Notes: a model not told the origin generated them from the letters alone. A DNA stretch of 64,000 nucleotides from Chloroflexota bacterium (GCA_014584575.1 JACTMP010000029.1:1-64000), one strand, 5' to 3'; numbered from the stretch's first letter, positions 17,462 through 26,218 are shown. Program-made: numbers and translations.

Positions 17462-18181
17462 CTACAAGTTGGTGATAGTGGTGCCAAGGTCTTCACCCTG
17501 CAAAAAACGGCGCACACTGTCTTGCTGCCAGAAGTTGAGCACCACAATCGGCAAATTATTGTCCATACACAGAGACACGGCCGTGCTGTCCATCACCTTC
17601 AACCGCATATTCAAAAAGTCAATATACGATATTTTATCAAAACGGCGCGCCTGTGGGTTCTTCTCCGGGTCCTCATCGTAAATCGCGCCTACCTTCGTGG
17701 CCTTGATCAATACATCGGCATTGATCTCCATCGCCCGCAGCGCACCGGCCGAATCAGTCGTGAAATAAGGGTTGCCCGTGCCGGCGCCAAAGATAACGAC
17801 GCGCCCTTTTTCCATATGGCGTATGGCCCGCAAACGAATGTACGGCTCAGCAATGGTGCGCATTTCTATAGCCGTTTGTACACGAGTCTCAACCCCTTTC
17901 CGTTCCAGGGCATCCTGCAAAGCCAGGGCATTCATCACCGTGGCAATCATGCCAATATGGTCAGCCGACGCCCGCTCCATGCCCATGGCGCTGCCCACCG
18001 AACCCCGCCACAAATTGCCGCCGCCGATTACCAGCGCCACCTGCACGCCTAAATCATAAACATCCTTCACAATCTGGGCAACCTGAACGGCGCGCACCGG
18101 ATCAATGCCAAACCCGGAAGGGCCAGACAACGCTTCCCCTCCCATCTTAAGCAAGATACGCTTGTACTGAATTGCTGTCAT
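17462..18181 (-). CDS. pyrH: UMP kinase
   Basis: 239 residues. Amino-acid-kinase fold markers: [14 protein letters not shown] at the N-terminus, [37 protein letters not shown], and [22 protein letters not shown]. Hexameric bacterial UMP kinase makes UDP from UMP. The ATG follows CGGAG at normal spacing. A strong terminator separates it from tsf, and the leader holds TATACAAT-like sequence and a direct repeat GGGTAACTGAGTAA, so pyrH probably begins its own transcript with frr, uppS and cdsA. Confidence 0.98.
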   Translation of the reverse strand: MTAIQYKRILLKMGGEALSGPSGFGIDPVRAVQVAQIVKDVYDLGVQVALVIGGGNLWRGSVGSAMGMERASADHIGMIATVMNALALQDALERKGVETRVQTAIEMRTIAEPYIRLRAIRHMEKGRVVIFGAGTGNPYFTTDSAGALRAMEINADVLIKATKVGAIYDEDPEKNPQARRFDKISYIDFLNMRLKVMDSTAVSLCMDNNLPIVVLNFWQQDSVRRFLQGEDLGTTITNL

Positions 18182-18204
18182 TTATAATGACTCCGTTGAA
18201 TTGT

Positions 18205-18240
18205 ATAATTGGGTAACTGAGTAAATGGGTAACTGAGTAA
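18205..18240. repeat. direct repeat GGGTAACTGAGTAA in the pyrH leader
   Basis: GGGTAACTGAGTAA occurs twice in a row, separated by AT. A related unit recurs in the hairpin at 39412-39447 (GGGTAACTG / CAGTTACCCC). It may be the remains of an iterated intergenic array. Confidence 0.5.
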
Positions 18241-18308
18241 TTAAACCCACCACTTCATATCTGGGAGCATCCCCACGGGCATGAGGTTACAGACGTAAAC
18301 TGCGGCAT

Positions 18309-18344
18309 AAAAATGGGGGCGCTCCCAAGAACGCCCCCATTTTT
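18309..18344 (-). terminator. intrinsic terminator after tsf
   Basis: A perfect 13-bp stem (AAAAATGGGGGCG / CGCCCCCATTTTT) with a 10-nt loop ends in TTTTT when read on the minus strand. It lies eight bases after the tsf stop, so it ends the rpsB-tsf message or attenuates read-through into pyrH. Confidence 0.88.
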
Positions 18345-18351
18345 GCCTCAA

Positions 18352-18954
18352 CTAATCGAGCGATTCGCCCAACTCGTAGCGGGCAAACCGGCGGATGACG
18401 ATATTCTCACCCGTTTTGCGAATCACATCGGTGATCATGTCGCTGATCTTGATGCTGTCATCCTTCACAAACGGCTGTTCTAACAGACAGAACTCTTCAT
18501 AGAACTTTGTCAGACGTCCCTGGACGATTTTTTCTACGATGTTATCCGGTTTGCCTTCTGCTTTGGCCTGAGCACGCAGTACATCCAGTTCCCGATCCAG
18601 CTCGGCTTGAGGAACTTCTTCACGGGTCAGATAACGTGGCCCCATAGCGGCAATGTGCAGCGCCAGATCATGCGCCAGGTTGCGGAACTCTTCATTACGA
18701 CCAACAAAATCGGTCTCGCAGTTCAATTCCAGCATGACGCCCACGCGGTTGCCAGGATGGGCATAGAGTTCGATGATGCCTTCGCTGGCGGCCCTTTCGG
18801 CCCGCTTGGCGGCGCGCGCCGCACCCTTTTCCCGCAGTAAATCTACCGCTTTGTCAAAGTCGCCGTTGGTGGATTCCAGCGCTTTTTTCGCTTCCAATAC
18901 GCCTGCGCCGGTCGCTTCACGCAGTTCTTTAATTTGGGCAGTTGTAATAGCCAT
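18352..18954 (-). CDS. tsf: translation elongation factor Ts, short form
   Basis: 200 residues. The N-terminal UBA-like domain is ITTAQIKELREATGAGVLEAKKALESTNGDFDKAVDLLREKG, followed by the dimerisation part with MLELNCETDFVGRNEEFRNLAHDLALHIAA, the motif that contacts EF-Tu. It lacks the extended C-terminal module of the E. coli protein (about 283 residues), like the short Thermus-type forms. It exchanges GDP on EF-Tu. It sits downstream of rpsB as usual and is followed by a strong terminator. Confidence 0.97.
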   Translation of the reverse strand: MAITTAQIKELREATGAGVLEAKKALESTNGDFDKAVDLLREKGAARAAKRAERAASEGIIELYAHPGNRVGVMLELNCETDFVGRNEEFRNLAHDLALHIAAMGPRYLTREEVPQAELDRELDVLRAQAKAEGKPDNIVEKIVQGRLTKFYEEFCLLEQPFVKDDSIKISDMITDVIRKTGENIVIRRFARYELGESLD

Positions 18955-18990
18955 ACCTTCTCATTATCTCCAATATTTTACTCTGCCAGA

Positions 18991-19028
18991 GCGGCATCTA
19001 ACTGTTTTGTTGCCTGGTCAGATGCCGC
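18991..19028 (-). other. hairpin in the rpsB-tsf gap
   Basis: GCGGCATCT and AGATGCCGC form a perfect 9-bp stem around a 20-nt loop. There is no T-run, so it is more likely an mRNA processing or attenuation element between rpsB and tsf than a full terminator. Confidence 0.5.
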
Positions 19029-19057
19029 CCAGTTGCCTTTTCAATTCAAACGGCCGT

Positions 19058-19933
19058 TTACTCGCCATCCCGTTCTAAGTCGCCAAAATCCTCGTCCCAT
19101 TCCTCATCTTCATCCCCAAATTCTTCGGCAGCTTTGCGCATTTTAGCAAGGGTGGATTCACCTAACAACACCTCATCATCCACATCTTCCATGCCATCAA
19201 AGGAGGGTTCATAGGCGCGGTCATCGTAATCTTCGCCCATCGTCTCTTTGCGCAGCGCCAGACCTTCCAGCGCCGCATCAGCCATCTTACCGGCAATCAG
19301 TTTAATAGCGCGGATAGCGTCATCATTAGATGGGATGAGGTAATCAATAGGATCGGGATCGCAGTTAGTATCCACCAGCGCCACGATGGGAATGCCGAGT
19401 TTGTTGGCTTCGTGCACGGCCGTTTCTTCATGGTTCACATCAATAATGAAGAGCAGGTCGGGCAGGTCACGCATGTTGCGCACACCACCCAGACGCAAAT
19501 TCAGCTTCTCAATTTCGCGTTCCACATGCAGCCGTTCCCGCTTTTTCAGGGCGGAAAATTCGCCTGCATCCCGGCGCGCTTCCAGCTTCTTCAGGTAATC
19601 AATACGGCGGCGGATGGTCTGCCAGTTTGTCAGCGTGCCACCTAACCAGCGTTGATTCACGTAGGGTTGCATCCCACGTGAAGCCTCGCTGGCAATGGTA
19701 TCCTGCGCCTGCCGTTTGGTGCCTACAAACAATACAGCACCACCCTGGGCGACGGTGTCGCGGATCAGGTTATAGGCATCTTCAATCATTACAATCGTTT
19801 GCTGTAAATCGAGGATGTGAATGCCGTTGCGTTCTGTGAAGATGTATGGTTTCATCTTCGGATTCCAACGGCGCGTGCGGTGTCCAAAATGCACCCCTGT
19901 TTCCAGGAGGGCCTTCATTGAAACGATGGCCAT
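19058..19933 (-). CDS. rpsB: 30S ribosomal protein S2
   Basis: 291 residues from ATG at 19933 with AAGGAGA at eight bases. S2 is recognised by [96 protein letters not shown] and the final [13 protein letters not shown]. Residues after about 225 form an acidic extension (DDEVLLGE...[19 protein letters not shown]) absent from the E. coli protein (241 residues). First gene of the translation cluster; its upstream region is about 300 bp up to the tRNA pair, with no firm promoter picked out. Confidence 0.98.
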   Translation of the reverse strand: MAIVSMKALLETGVHFGHRTRRWNPKMKPYIFTERNGIHILDLQQTIVMIEDAYNLIRDTVAQGGAVLFVGTKRQAQDTIASEASRGMQPYVNQRWLGGTLTNWQTIRRRIDYLKKLEARRDAGEFSALKKRERLHVEREIEKLNLRLGGVRNMRDLPDLLFIIDVNHEETAVHEANKLGIPIVALVDTNCDPDPIDYLIPSNDDAIRAIKLIAGKMADAALEGLALRKETMGEDYDDRAYEPSFDGMEDVDDEVLLGESTLAKMRKAAEEFGDEDEEWDEDFGDLERDGE

Positions 19934-20240
19934 GAGGTATTCTCCTTGTTGTTGTTTTTTGAGCGCCGGCCGACCAAACCTGCCGCTCCACCCATACCTT
20001 TCCACCTGCGCCAAAACTTATGTGGCCTTCACCCCTATCATGGCTGGCAAACAGACCATCTCAGGGAATGACATAAGCACATTGTCGCAGTCCAGGTATG
20101 TGTTTGATTATTAAAATGGTTTTAAGTGAATTACACCACACCTCTCTATAAATTGGCCGTCAGAAAGATGGGCGGCAAAACGTGGGGGATTATAACGAAA
20201 GTGAAAAAATGCGCAAACCACCCAAACTGAAGTTCAACAG

Positions 20241-20313
20241 TGCGCCCGGAGGGACTCGAACCCCCAACCGCCTGATTCGAAGTCAGTTACTCTGTCCATT
20301 GAGCTACGGGCGC
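20241..20313 (-). tRNA. tRNA-Arg, anticodon TCG
   Basis: Read on the minus strand: acceptor GCGCCCG pairs with CGGGCGC, D arm GCTC...GAGT, anticodon stem/loop ACTGA-CTTCGAA-TCAGG with anticodon TCG, T loop TTCGAGT. The discriminator is A and no CCA is encoded. It reads CGA codons. Confidence 0.93.
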
Positions 20314-20320
20314 TCACACC

Positions 20321-20376
20321 GGTAAACAGTAATCGGTTATCAGTGAACCGATCACCGATAACCGATTACTGTTTAC
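20321..20376. repeat. long inverted repeat between the two tRNA genes
   Basis: GGTAAACAGTAATCGGTTATC(A)GTG and its complement CACCGATAACCGATTACTGTTTACC face each other around a short centre, giving an almost perfect stem of more than 20 bp. It is built from AATCGGT-type units and lies precisely between tRNA-Arg and tRNA-His. Confidence 0.85.
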
Positions 20377-20387
20377 CATCAGGTCTG

Positions 20388-20461
20388 GGCGAGTGGTGGG
20401 ATTTGAACCCACGGTCTTCTGGGCCACAACCAGACGCGTTAACCGCTACGCTACACCCGCC
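20388..20461 (-). tRNA. tRNA-His, anticodon GTG
   Basis: Read on the minus strand the acceptor has eight pairs (GGCGGGTG with CACTCGCC), the extra pair being the G-1:C73 that marks tRNA-His. D arm GCG...CGC, anticodon stem/loop TCTGG-TTGTGGC-CCAGA with anticodon GTG, T arm GTGGG-TTCAAAT-CCCAC. No CCA is encoded. Confidence 0.95.
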
Positions 20462-20538
20462 ATGGGCAGGCTGAATGCTACCATAAGCATTGAGGTGCGG
20501 CAAGTGGCGCACGCGCAGCCGCTCACAGCCTTTGCCAA

Positions 20539-20721
20539 TTATCGATCCCGTTTTCCCTGCTTCGGGCGCGATTTGGGTTTGCGGTCATGTTTGTTGGCTT
20601 TCATCTTTTCGTGGTGATGTTCGCGCCGTTCCTCTTTGCGTTCCTGGCGGTGGGCGTGTTTAACGCGCCGTTTGTCTTTTTTTTGTATGCCGGTTTTTGC
20701 CGGACTGTTTTCCTCAGCCAT
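20539..20721 (-). CDS. small, highly basic Lys/Arg/His-rich protein
   Basis: 60 residues; nearly half are Lys, Arg or His, with runs such as RKEERREHHHEKMKANKHDRK. A good GGGAGG lies seven bases before the ATG, which argues for translation. No hydrophobic core is evident, so it is probably disordered and could bind nucleic acid. It is upstream of tRNA-His on the same strand. No family was recognised. A chance frame is possible given its size, but the ribosome site and the Lys/His codon bias are against it. Confidence 0.5.
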   Translation of the reverse strand: MAEENSPAKTGIQKKDKRRVKHAHRQERKEERREHHHEKMKANKHDRKPKSRPKQGKRDR

Positions 20722-20956
20722 CGTGTGCCTCCCGACACGGCCGTGCCCTTCCTATCCTGCGCCCCATTAAAACATACTGGACATAAGGTTACAAGTGATT
20801 AAAGATGTGAGGCGGAGGTGATGTTTGTCATGGAGAATTACGGCCGTTGCACAATTTCCAACCGGCGCGCCATTGATTACACTGATGGCGGTAATCGGTT
20901 ATCGGACTTCAAATTACCAATTACGGTTTACGGATCACGGGCAAGTGGAGGTTGTG

Positions 20957-21274
20957 ATGAGTAGACGCCAAACCCATCAACCGCAGGTGGTCGTGCGCGT
21001 CAGCCGTGCCGAATATGAGCAGTTCTTACGCGACAAAACGTTCATCCCCGACTGCCTGCATCTTAACGGCGCCGGCCTGCCCGACTGTCCTGGCGATTGT
21101 GTTATCGGCCTGGTTTGTGTCATGTTTCTTTACACGGACCCCGAACAGGGCATTGAAGCGGAATGGTTTGCCTGCGCCCCACCGGAGGTCGTGGCTCAAT
21201 TGACCGGACGCGCCGAACTATTTGACGAACCCGGAGAAGACCGGAAATTGAAATTTCTGGGTTACGCCTATTGA
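20957..21274 (+). CDS. hypothetical protein, 105 residues, cysteine-containing
   Basis: Start at ATG 20957, preceded by GTGGAGG five bases upstream; the upstream extension to 20825 runs through an AATCGGTTATCGG repeat and is unlikely coding. The sequence begins MSRRQTHQPQVVVRVSRAEYEQFL and has five cysteines in a CLHLNGAGLPDCPGDCVIGLVC stretch and later WFACAPPEVVAQL. I do not recognise the family. It is soluble with no signal peptide. It converges on the haem-propeller gene with a strong hairpin between. Confidence 0.65.
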   Translation: MSRRQTHQPQVVVRVSRAEYEQFLRDKTFIPDCLHLNGAGLPDCPGDCVIGLVCVMFLYTDPEQGIEAEWFACAPPEVVAQLTGRAELFDEPGEDRKLKFLGYAY

Positions 21275-21278
21275 ATTG

Positions 21279-21315
21279 GGGTGGGGGGCTGGTCGCTTGT
21301 ACCAGCCCCCCACCC
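21279..21315. terminator. bidirectional hairpin between convergent genes
   Basis: GGGTGGGGGGCTGGT pairs perfectly with ACCAGCCCCCCACCC around a 7-nt loop, exactly between the stops of the convergent genes ending at 21274 and 21316. There is no T-run, so it may work as a barrier or with Rho. Confidence 0.75.
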
Positions 21316-23505
21316 TTACCGCATGATTGCGGGCAAATAAGCTTGGGGCGTCAATGATTGCATCGTGTGCCACCATTCCAGCAGGTCTAAGAGCGCCTGG
21401 GGTGGATTGGTAGGCGCGGTGTGCCCGGCCTGGTCTAAATCGCTGAGGCCATGACAGGAAGTGCAAACCCGCACTTCGCCAGGGGCAAAGGTGAGCCAAT
21501 ACCGTTCCCGCACCACACTTTCCCCATCAGGATTGGTTAGCTGCCAGGTGAGGGCGCGCCCGGCGGGTACAAAGGCGGCCATGGAACCGTCTGCCCCTAA
21601 CGTGACGCTGCCGGTGGGGCCGGTACTGGGTGGGTTATAGCCATTGCCACCGGGCTGCGCCAGCAGGCGACGGCCGTCACGCGGCGCATCTCCTCCCCAT
21701 GTATACCCCCGAATCTGCAATCCCTGGAAAAATTGCAGGTACGATACATCATAAATGAGGTCTGGCGCGCCAATGGTTTGTGTACCGCCGGGTACACGCA
21801 GGTTAAACGGCTGCTGCCTGTCCAGGTCATCCCGTGTGGTCACATCCCGGCTGACCACCAGCGCCAGACCACGCGCGGCCATGAACGCCTGCAATTCCGC
21901 CAGCGAAACGCCGGCCTGATCAAACATCTGTTGTTCCGGCGCGGGCAGGGTAAAAACCGGTGGCGTGGGGCGCGGGCGCGGCCGTACTTCCACCGGGTTT
22001 AGCTCCCACAACACACCGTTAAACGTGACCATATTGTCCGGGTCCCAAAAGCTGATCTCTTTGCTGATGCCGTTGGTCAGCGGCGTGCTGGCCGTCCATT
22101 GGCCGCCGCCGGTGGGGACGAGCAGTTTCAGGCGAAACTCGTAGCTGGAGTTGACGCCGCTGCCCGTTTCATAACCGCTGTCGGCGGTGTGGATGGCTAA
22201 TAAGGCGCCGTCGGAAAGGGGGAGGGGTTCGCGGTAACGGCCGTCGCCATGATCCACATCCGTCGCATATTCCACCACTACCTGGTCGGCATTCAACCCC
22301 ACCGTCGCCAGGCGGATGATATTCCCGGCCGCATGGGTGTAAAACTCCGGCGCATCCACCCCCCAAAATGTGCCCGGATTCAGCACATCCTCTTTAATCT
22401 GGAACATGTTCAATATCTCATTGGTATTGGTGCGAGGATATTGGCCGTAATACTCCACAATGTTTGGGTCGCCGCTGATGGCGTTGGGGATGTAATCGTG
22501 CAGTTCATGCCGCCCCAGGTGCAGCAAAATCTCGCCATCGGTGCCATCCTGGTTGATCGTCCAGGGGAAGAAGTGGTTGATGGTGTGGCCGACGATGTTG
22601 GTGCCCGGCACGGCTTCGCGTGGTTCCGGGAACACTTCAGCGCGGCTGTTGAGGATGACCGCGTTGGCCGATTCGCCGCTGTAGTTGAAGGAGCCATAGG
22701 GTGGGTTGGCCGGATTGTCCCGGTCGGCGTCCGCCTGCTGGTCTTGTTGCAAATGATCCCACTGGGTGAAGAGGACACGGCCGTGACTATCAATCGTCGG
22801 CGAAAAATTCCCCGAAGGCGCATGGTTCAGCAGCCGCAAATCCCCCGTCGCCGGATTCAGGCTCCATAACCCCGTGTTTGTCGGCGCGGATTCATATTCA
22901 TCCAATTGGGGATACAGGTGCATCTGCCCATTGCGCGGCCGATCAGAAGTAAAGATGATGCGGTCATCTGTGCCGTAAATGGGGCTGATGTTGTTGAAGT
23001 TCGGCGGTTGGTTCGGCACTTTGGTGATAACCGGCGTGTCGTTTAGCCCCAACCCGGTAATTTCATATAACTGCCACTGATAGGTTTCCCACTGGTAGCG
23101 AATCTCTGGCGCGCCAATCACCATGCTGAAAACCGCCTTGTTGCCGTCCCAATGCACAGCCGGATCACGCACGGCAATGGCGTTATCATCCTGAAAACCG
23201 GTGACGCCATACCCGGCGGCCTCGGTCAGGTTTTTCAGCGTACCATCCGGGTAACGAATCCACAGGTCGCCGCCGCGCCCCACGGACTGCATCGTCGCCC
23301 TGTGGTTGCCAAAAGTGGAGCCAATGGTGGTGAAATCACCGGCGATGGGCAGTTGGGTAACAAAAAGGATGGGATAGGGCGTGGTAGGTTGACCAACGGC
23401 ACGGCTGGCGCGCGGCGCGCGGGCGACCAACACGCCGATCAAAATCAAAACAAGTAAGATAATGCCGAAACGAACAATCATTCTGAACGTACTTCGAGGG
23501 GACAT
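21316..23505 (-). CDS. exported beta-propeller protein with c-type haem site (hydrazine synthase alpha-like)
   Basis: 729 residues from ATG at 23505, with AAGGAG seven bases upstream. An N-terminal membrane helix/signal (about 8-28, VRFGIILLVLILIGVLVA) is followed by a repeat-rich propeller with TolB/WD-like strands (SPIYGTDDRIIFTSDRPRNG, SPTIDSHGRVLFTQWDH). A pattern of this kind occurs in the hydrazine-synthase-alpha middle domain and its many relatives outside anammox bacteria. Near the C-terminus VRVCTSCHGLSD (about 675-685) holds one CxxCH haem-binding motif. Probably an extracytoplasmic electron-transfer or substrate-binding protein; the reaction is unknown. No other anammox-type gene is nearby, so hydrazine synthesis is not implied. 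Confidence 0.75.
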   Translation of the reverse strand: MSPRSTFRMIVRFGIILLVLILIGVLVARAPRASRAVGQPTTPYPILFVTQLPIAGDFTTIGSTFGNHRATMQSVGRGGDLWIRYPDGTLKNLTEAAGYGVTGFQDDNAIAVRDPAVHWDGNKAVFSMVIGAPEIRYQWETYQWQLYEITGLGLNDTPVITKVPNQPPNFNNISPIYGTDDRIIFTSDRPRNGQMHLYPQLDEYESAPTNTGLWSLNPATGDLRLLNHAPSGNFSPTIDSHGRVLFTQWDHLQQDQQADADRDNPANPPYGSFNYSGESANAVILNSRAEVFPEPREAVPGTNIVGHTINHFFPWTINQDGTDGEILLHLGRHELHDYIPNAISGDPNIVEYYGQYPRTNTNEILNMFQIKEDVLNPGTFWGVDAPEFYTHAAGNIIRLATVGLNADQVVVEYATDVDHGDGRYREPLPLSDGALLAIHTADSGYETGSGVNSSYEFRLKLLVPTGGGQWTASTPLTNGISKEISFWDPDNMVTFNGVLWELNPVEVRPRPRPTPPVFTLPAPEQQMFDQAGVSLAELQAFMAARGLALVVSRDVTTRDDLDRQQPFNLRVPGGTQTIGAPDLIYDVSYLQFFQGLQIRGYTWGGDAPRDGRRLLAQPGGNGYNPPSTGPTGSVTLGADGSMAAFVPAGRALTWQLTNPDGESVVRERYWLTFAPGEVRVCTSCHGLSDLDQAGHTAPTNPPQALLDLLEWWHTMQSLTPQAYLPAIMR

Positions 23506-23693
23506 ACTCTGCTCCTTACTATTTTTTGTTTGTAGTCGACGATTTATCGCCTTCAACGCCGCTAAAACGGCTGCTACGAACCGTTTGAACGTTCTGCTTA
23601 TAGCGGATGAATCGGCCACCTGTCAATCAACCCATCAGAGGACAGTGGTACTATTGGTTACATTTGCCCACCGTTTCAATCTGGTGAGCGTGT

Positions 23694-23699
23694 TATAAT
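23694..23699 (+). promoter_or_regulatory. TATAAT -10 box of a leaderless gene
   Basis: A perfect TATAAT ends 10 bases before the ATG at 23710, so the transcript should begin at or just before the start codon. No Shine-Dalgarno is seen. No matching -35 at 16-18 bp was found. Confidence 0.6.
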
Positions 23700-23709
23700 T
23701 TTGCCTGTT

Positions 23710-25695
23710 ATGAGTCATAGTCATCATCATCACGACAACCCCTTTTTTAACCGGCAGCGCATCGGGGACCCGGCTTATTTTTACGGCCGTGCCCAATCCA
23801 TCGAAAACCTCTACAGCGCCATCGCCACCCGCCAGAGCCGCTCCGTTGTCGGCGAACGCAAAATTGGCAAAAGCTCCCTGCTCACCGTCATCTCCTGCCC
23901 GGACATGCTGCGGCAACATGGCTTTGACCCCGCCCAATTTGTCTTCATTTACATGGATTTAGAAGGCATGTCCAATATCGGCTATGACGAATTCTGGCCG
24001 GAACTGCTAGACCAGATGGCCTTAGCCCTGCCCGTTGACCAGGCCGAACTGCGGGAGCAGGCCGAAACCCTTTCCCTGCAAGCCGATACCCGCTTCATGC
24101 AGGTGCGTCGCTTCCTGCGCCGCGTGGAGCGCGCCGGGCTGCGCGTGGTGCTCATGCTGGATGAGTTTGAAAGCCTGGCGACTAACGCCGCTTTTGACGC
24201 CAGCTTTTACGGCGAACTGCGTAGTCTGGCGGGTGAATTAGGCGTCACCTATATCACCACTTCCAAACAGGGTTTGTATGACCTGACCTACCAGTATGCC
24301 GACACCCTCTCCTCGCCCTTTTTCAACATCTTTTCCGAAGAGCGGCTGAATTTGTTGCCGCAGGAGGAGGCCGTGGAACTGCTAACAGGACTGTCTGGCA
24401 AGGGTCACGGCCGTCCCTTTACCCAGAAAGAGATTGATTTTTGCCTGGATCACGCCGGACGCCATCCCTTTTTCTTGCAGGTGATTGGCTCCCACCTCTT
24501 TGCCACCCGCACCGAACCGATTCCTGACGCAGAAGTGGAGGCGCTGGTGCTGCGCCGCTTTCTGGCGGAGGCGGAAGACCATTATCGTTACCTGTGGCGG
24601 CAGTTGGATGAAGTAGAACAGGCCAGCCTGCGCCACCTGCACACGGCCGACAGCGACACCCGCCGCACCTTACAGGAAAAGGCGCTGATTGAACTGACGG
24701 ACGAGGGGCGACTACGGCCGTTCAGTCGTTCATTCAGTGAATTTGTGCAGCGGGCAGAAGTGGCGCAGGGTGCGGGACGACGGCCGTCCACCAACCCCCG
24801 CACGACAACCAGCACCACCGACCTGACCGGGGCCACGCTGGGCAGTTACCGTGTCCTGTCAACCCTGGGGCGGGGCGGCATGGCCGTTGTTTACAAAGGG
24901 TACCAGCCCTCGCTGGATCGCTACGTGGCCATCAAAGTCATGTCTCGATCATTGGGCGGTGAAGAATCCTTTATTGAACGCTTCCAGCGCGAGGCCGCCA
25001 GCGTGGCCCAACTGCGCCACCAAAACATTGTGCAGATGGTGGATTTTGGGGTGCAGGATGACATTTCCTACATGGTGATGGAGTACATCCAGGGAGAATC
25101 GCTCAAAGATTGGCTGCGCCAACTGCGTGATGTGAATCACCGGCTGCCTCTGGCCGATGCGGTGAAGGTGGTACGCGACATTGCCGCCGCCCTCGACTAC
25201 GCCCACGCGCACGGCATCGTGCATCGGGATGTGAAACCGGCCAACATTATGCTGCGGCAGGAGGAGCGGCTGGCGCAGTTGACGGGTAATGCGGAGTACA
25301 CGGCCGTACTCACCGACTTTGGTGTGGCGCGGATGTTGGAAGGAGCGCAGCTTACCGGCACCGGGGCTACCATTGGCACGCCGGATTATATGTCGCCGGA
25401 ACAGGCACACGGCCGTCCCGCCCAGGCCGCCAGCGATATTTATGCGCTGGGGATTGTGCTGTTTGAAATGTTGACGGGTGAACTGCCGTTTACGGCCGAT
25501 ACCCCCGTAGCTCTCCTCCTCCAACACATGCAGGCCACGCCTCCCCCGCTCACCGTCAAAGCCCCCCACATCCCGCCCGACCTGGAACTGGTACTCATGC
25601 AAGCCCTGGCCAAAGACCCGGAAAATCGCTACGCCACCGCCGGCCAATTCGCCGCCGCCCTGCAACGAGCCGCCAGAATCTCGAACGGCCAATAG
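23710..25695 (+). CDS. ATPase-Ser/Thr protein kinase fusion
   Basis: 661 residues from ATG at 23710. N-terminal half: AAA/STAND-like ATPase with P-loop VVGERKIGKSSLL (about 45-58), Walker B VVLMLDEFESLA (about 146-157) and a helical tail with AGRHPFFLQVIGSHL. After a Thr/Ser-rich linker, residues about 377-661 are a PknB-type kinase: glycine loop LGRGGMAVVYKG, lysine in YVAIKVM, HRDVKPANIML (catalytic Asp), DFGVARM, and GTPDYMSPEQAHG. All catalytic residues are kept. There is no membrane helix. The ATPase part resembles that of the membrane protein 3.7 kb downstream. This order (ATPase first, kinase last, soluble) suggests nucleotide-dependent switching of a cytosolic kinase; targets are unknown. 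The start is probably leaderless. Confidence 0.88.
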   Translation: MSHSHHHHDNPFFNRQRIGDPAYFYGRAQSIENLYSAIATRQSRSVVGERKIGKSSLLTVISCPDMLRQHGFDPAQFVFIYMDLEGMSNIGYDEFWPELLDQMALALPVDQAELREQAETLSLQADTRFMQVRRFLRRVERAGLRVVLMLDEFESLATNAAFDASFYGELRSLAGELGVTYITTSKQGLYDLTYQYADTLSSPFFNIFSEERLNLLPQEEAVELLTGLSGKGHGRPFTQKEIDFCLDHAGRHPFFLQVIGSHLFATRTEPIPDAEVEALVLRRFLAEAEDHYRYLWRQLDEVEQASLRHLHTADSDTRRTLQEKALIELTDEGRLRPFSRSFSEFVQRAEVAQGAGRRPSTNPRTTTSTTDLTGATLGSYRVLSTLGRGGMAVVYKGYQPSLDRYVAIKVMSRSLGGEESFIERFQREAASVAQLRHQNIVQMVDFGVQDDISYMVMEYIQGESLKDWLRQLRDVNHRLPLADAVKVVRDIAAALDYAHAHGIVHRDVKPANIMLRQEERLAQLTGNAEYTAVLTDFGVARMLEGAQLTGTGATIGTPDYMSPEQAHGRPAQAASDIYALGIVLFEMLTGELPFTADTPVALLLQHMQATPPPLTVKAPHIPPDLELVLMQALAKDPENRYATAGQFAAALQRAARISNGQ

Positions 25696-25768
25696 ATTTC
25701 TTGTGTTTCAAATGCAGCCAATTGTGTAAAATACGTAAAATGCGATTTTTGAGAGGAGACATGGCCCT

Positions 25769-26212
25769 ATGGAAACGATTTATTATGCAGCCAAGACAGA
25801 TTTAGCCCGTAATACCCGGCAGCTCATTCGGGCAGCCCAACGTGGTCAGACGGTGGTCATTGAACATCATGGTCAGCCAGAAGTAGCCCTGATTGATATT
25901 GCGGATTATTACATTCTTCGCGCCGTGTCTCACTATCACGCACATTCCCCACAAATACAAGAGGGCAACGGATTGAGCGAAGAAGATGTAACCGCTCAAC
26001 CATCCTTTCAGGCTCAATATGACCTGGTGCTGGCTTACTATCTGGCCGGAGAAATTAGCCTGAGCCGTGCGGCCGAACTGCTAGATTTACCCTGGCTGGA
26101 CTTGCGTACTCGTTTTTTGCGCCTGGATGTTCCCCTCAATAGTTCACCGGCCAATCTGGCTGAGGCTCAAGCAGATAGTGCCAATGCCGCGGCCTGGTCG
26201 GAAGAAAATTGA
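25769..26212 (+). CDS. antitoxin: Phd/YefM N-terminus joined to UPF0175-like HTH
   Basis: 147 residues. Residues 1-50 match the Phd/YefM DNA-binding type (ETIYYAAKTDLARNTRQLI...GQTVVIEHHGQPEVALIDIADY). Residues about 85-125 look like UPF0175 (AYYLAGEISLSRAAELLDLPWLDLRTRFLRLDV), a family that normally stands alone beside DUF3368 PIN-like proteins. The acidic tail would bind the toxin. The toxin gene follows after 6 bp, so this is a type II toxin-antitoxin operon in which two antitoxin types are fused. AGGAG lies 12 bases before the start. Confidence 0.75.
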   Translation: METIYYAAKTDLARNTRQLIRAAQRGQTVVIEHHGQPEVALIDIADYYILRAVSHYHAHSPQIQEGNGLSEEDVTAQPSFQAQYDLVLAYYLAGEISLSRAAELLDLPWLDLRTRFLRLDVPLNSSPANLAEAQADSANAAAWSEEN

Positions 26213-26218
26213 CAGACG

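Noticed and set aside
21316..23505. Evidence for anammox metabolism
   Set aside because: Only a domain-level likeness to hydrazine synthase alpha; no beta/gamma subunit or hydrazine dehydrogenase nearby and only one CxxCH.
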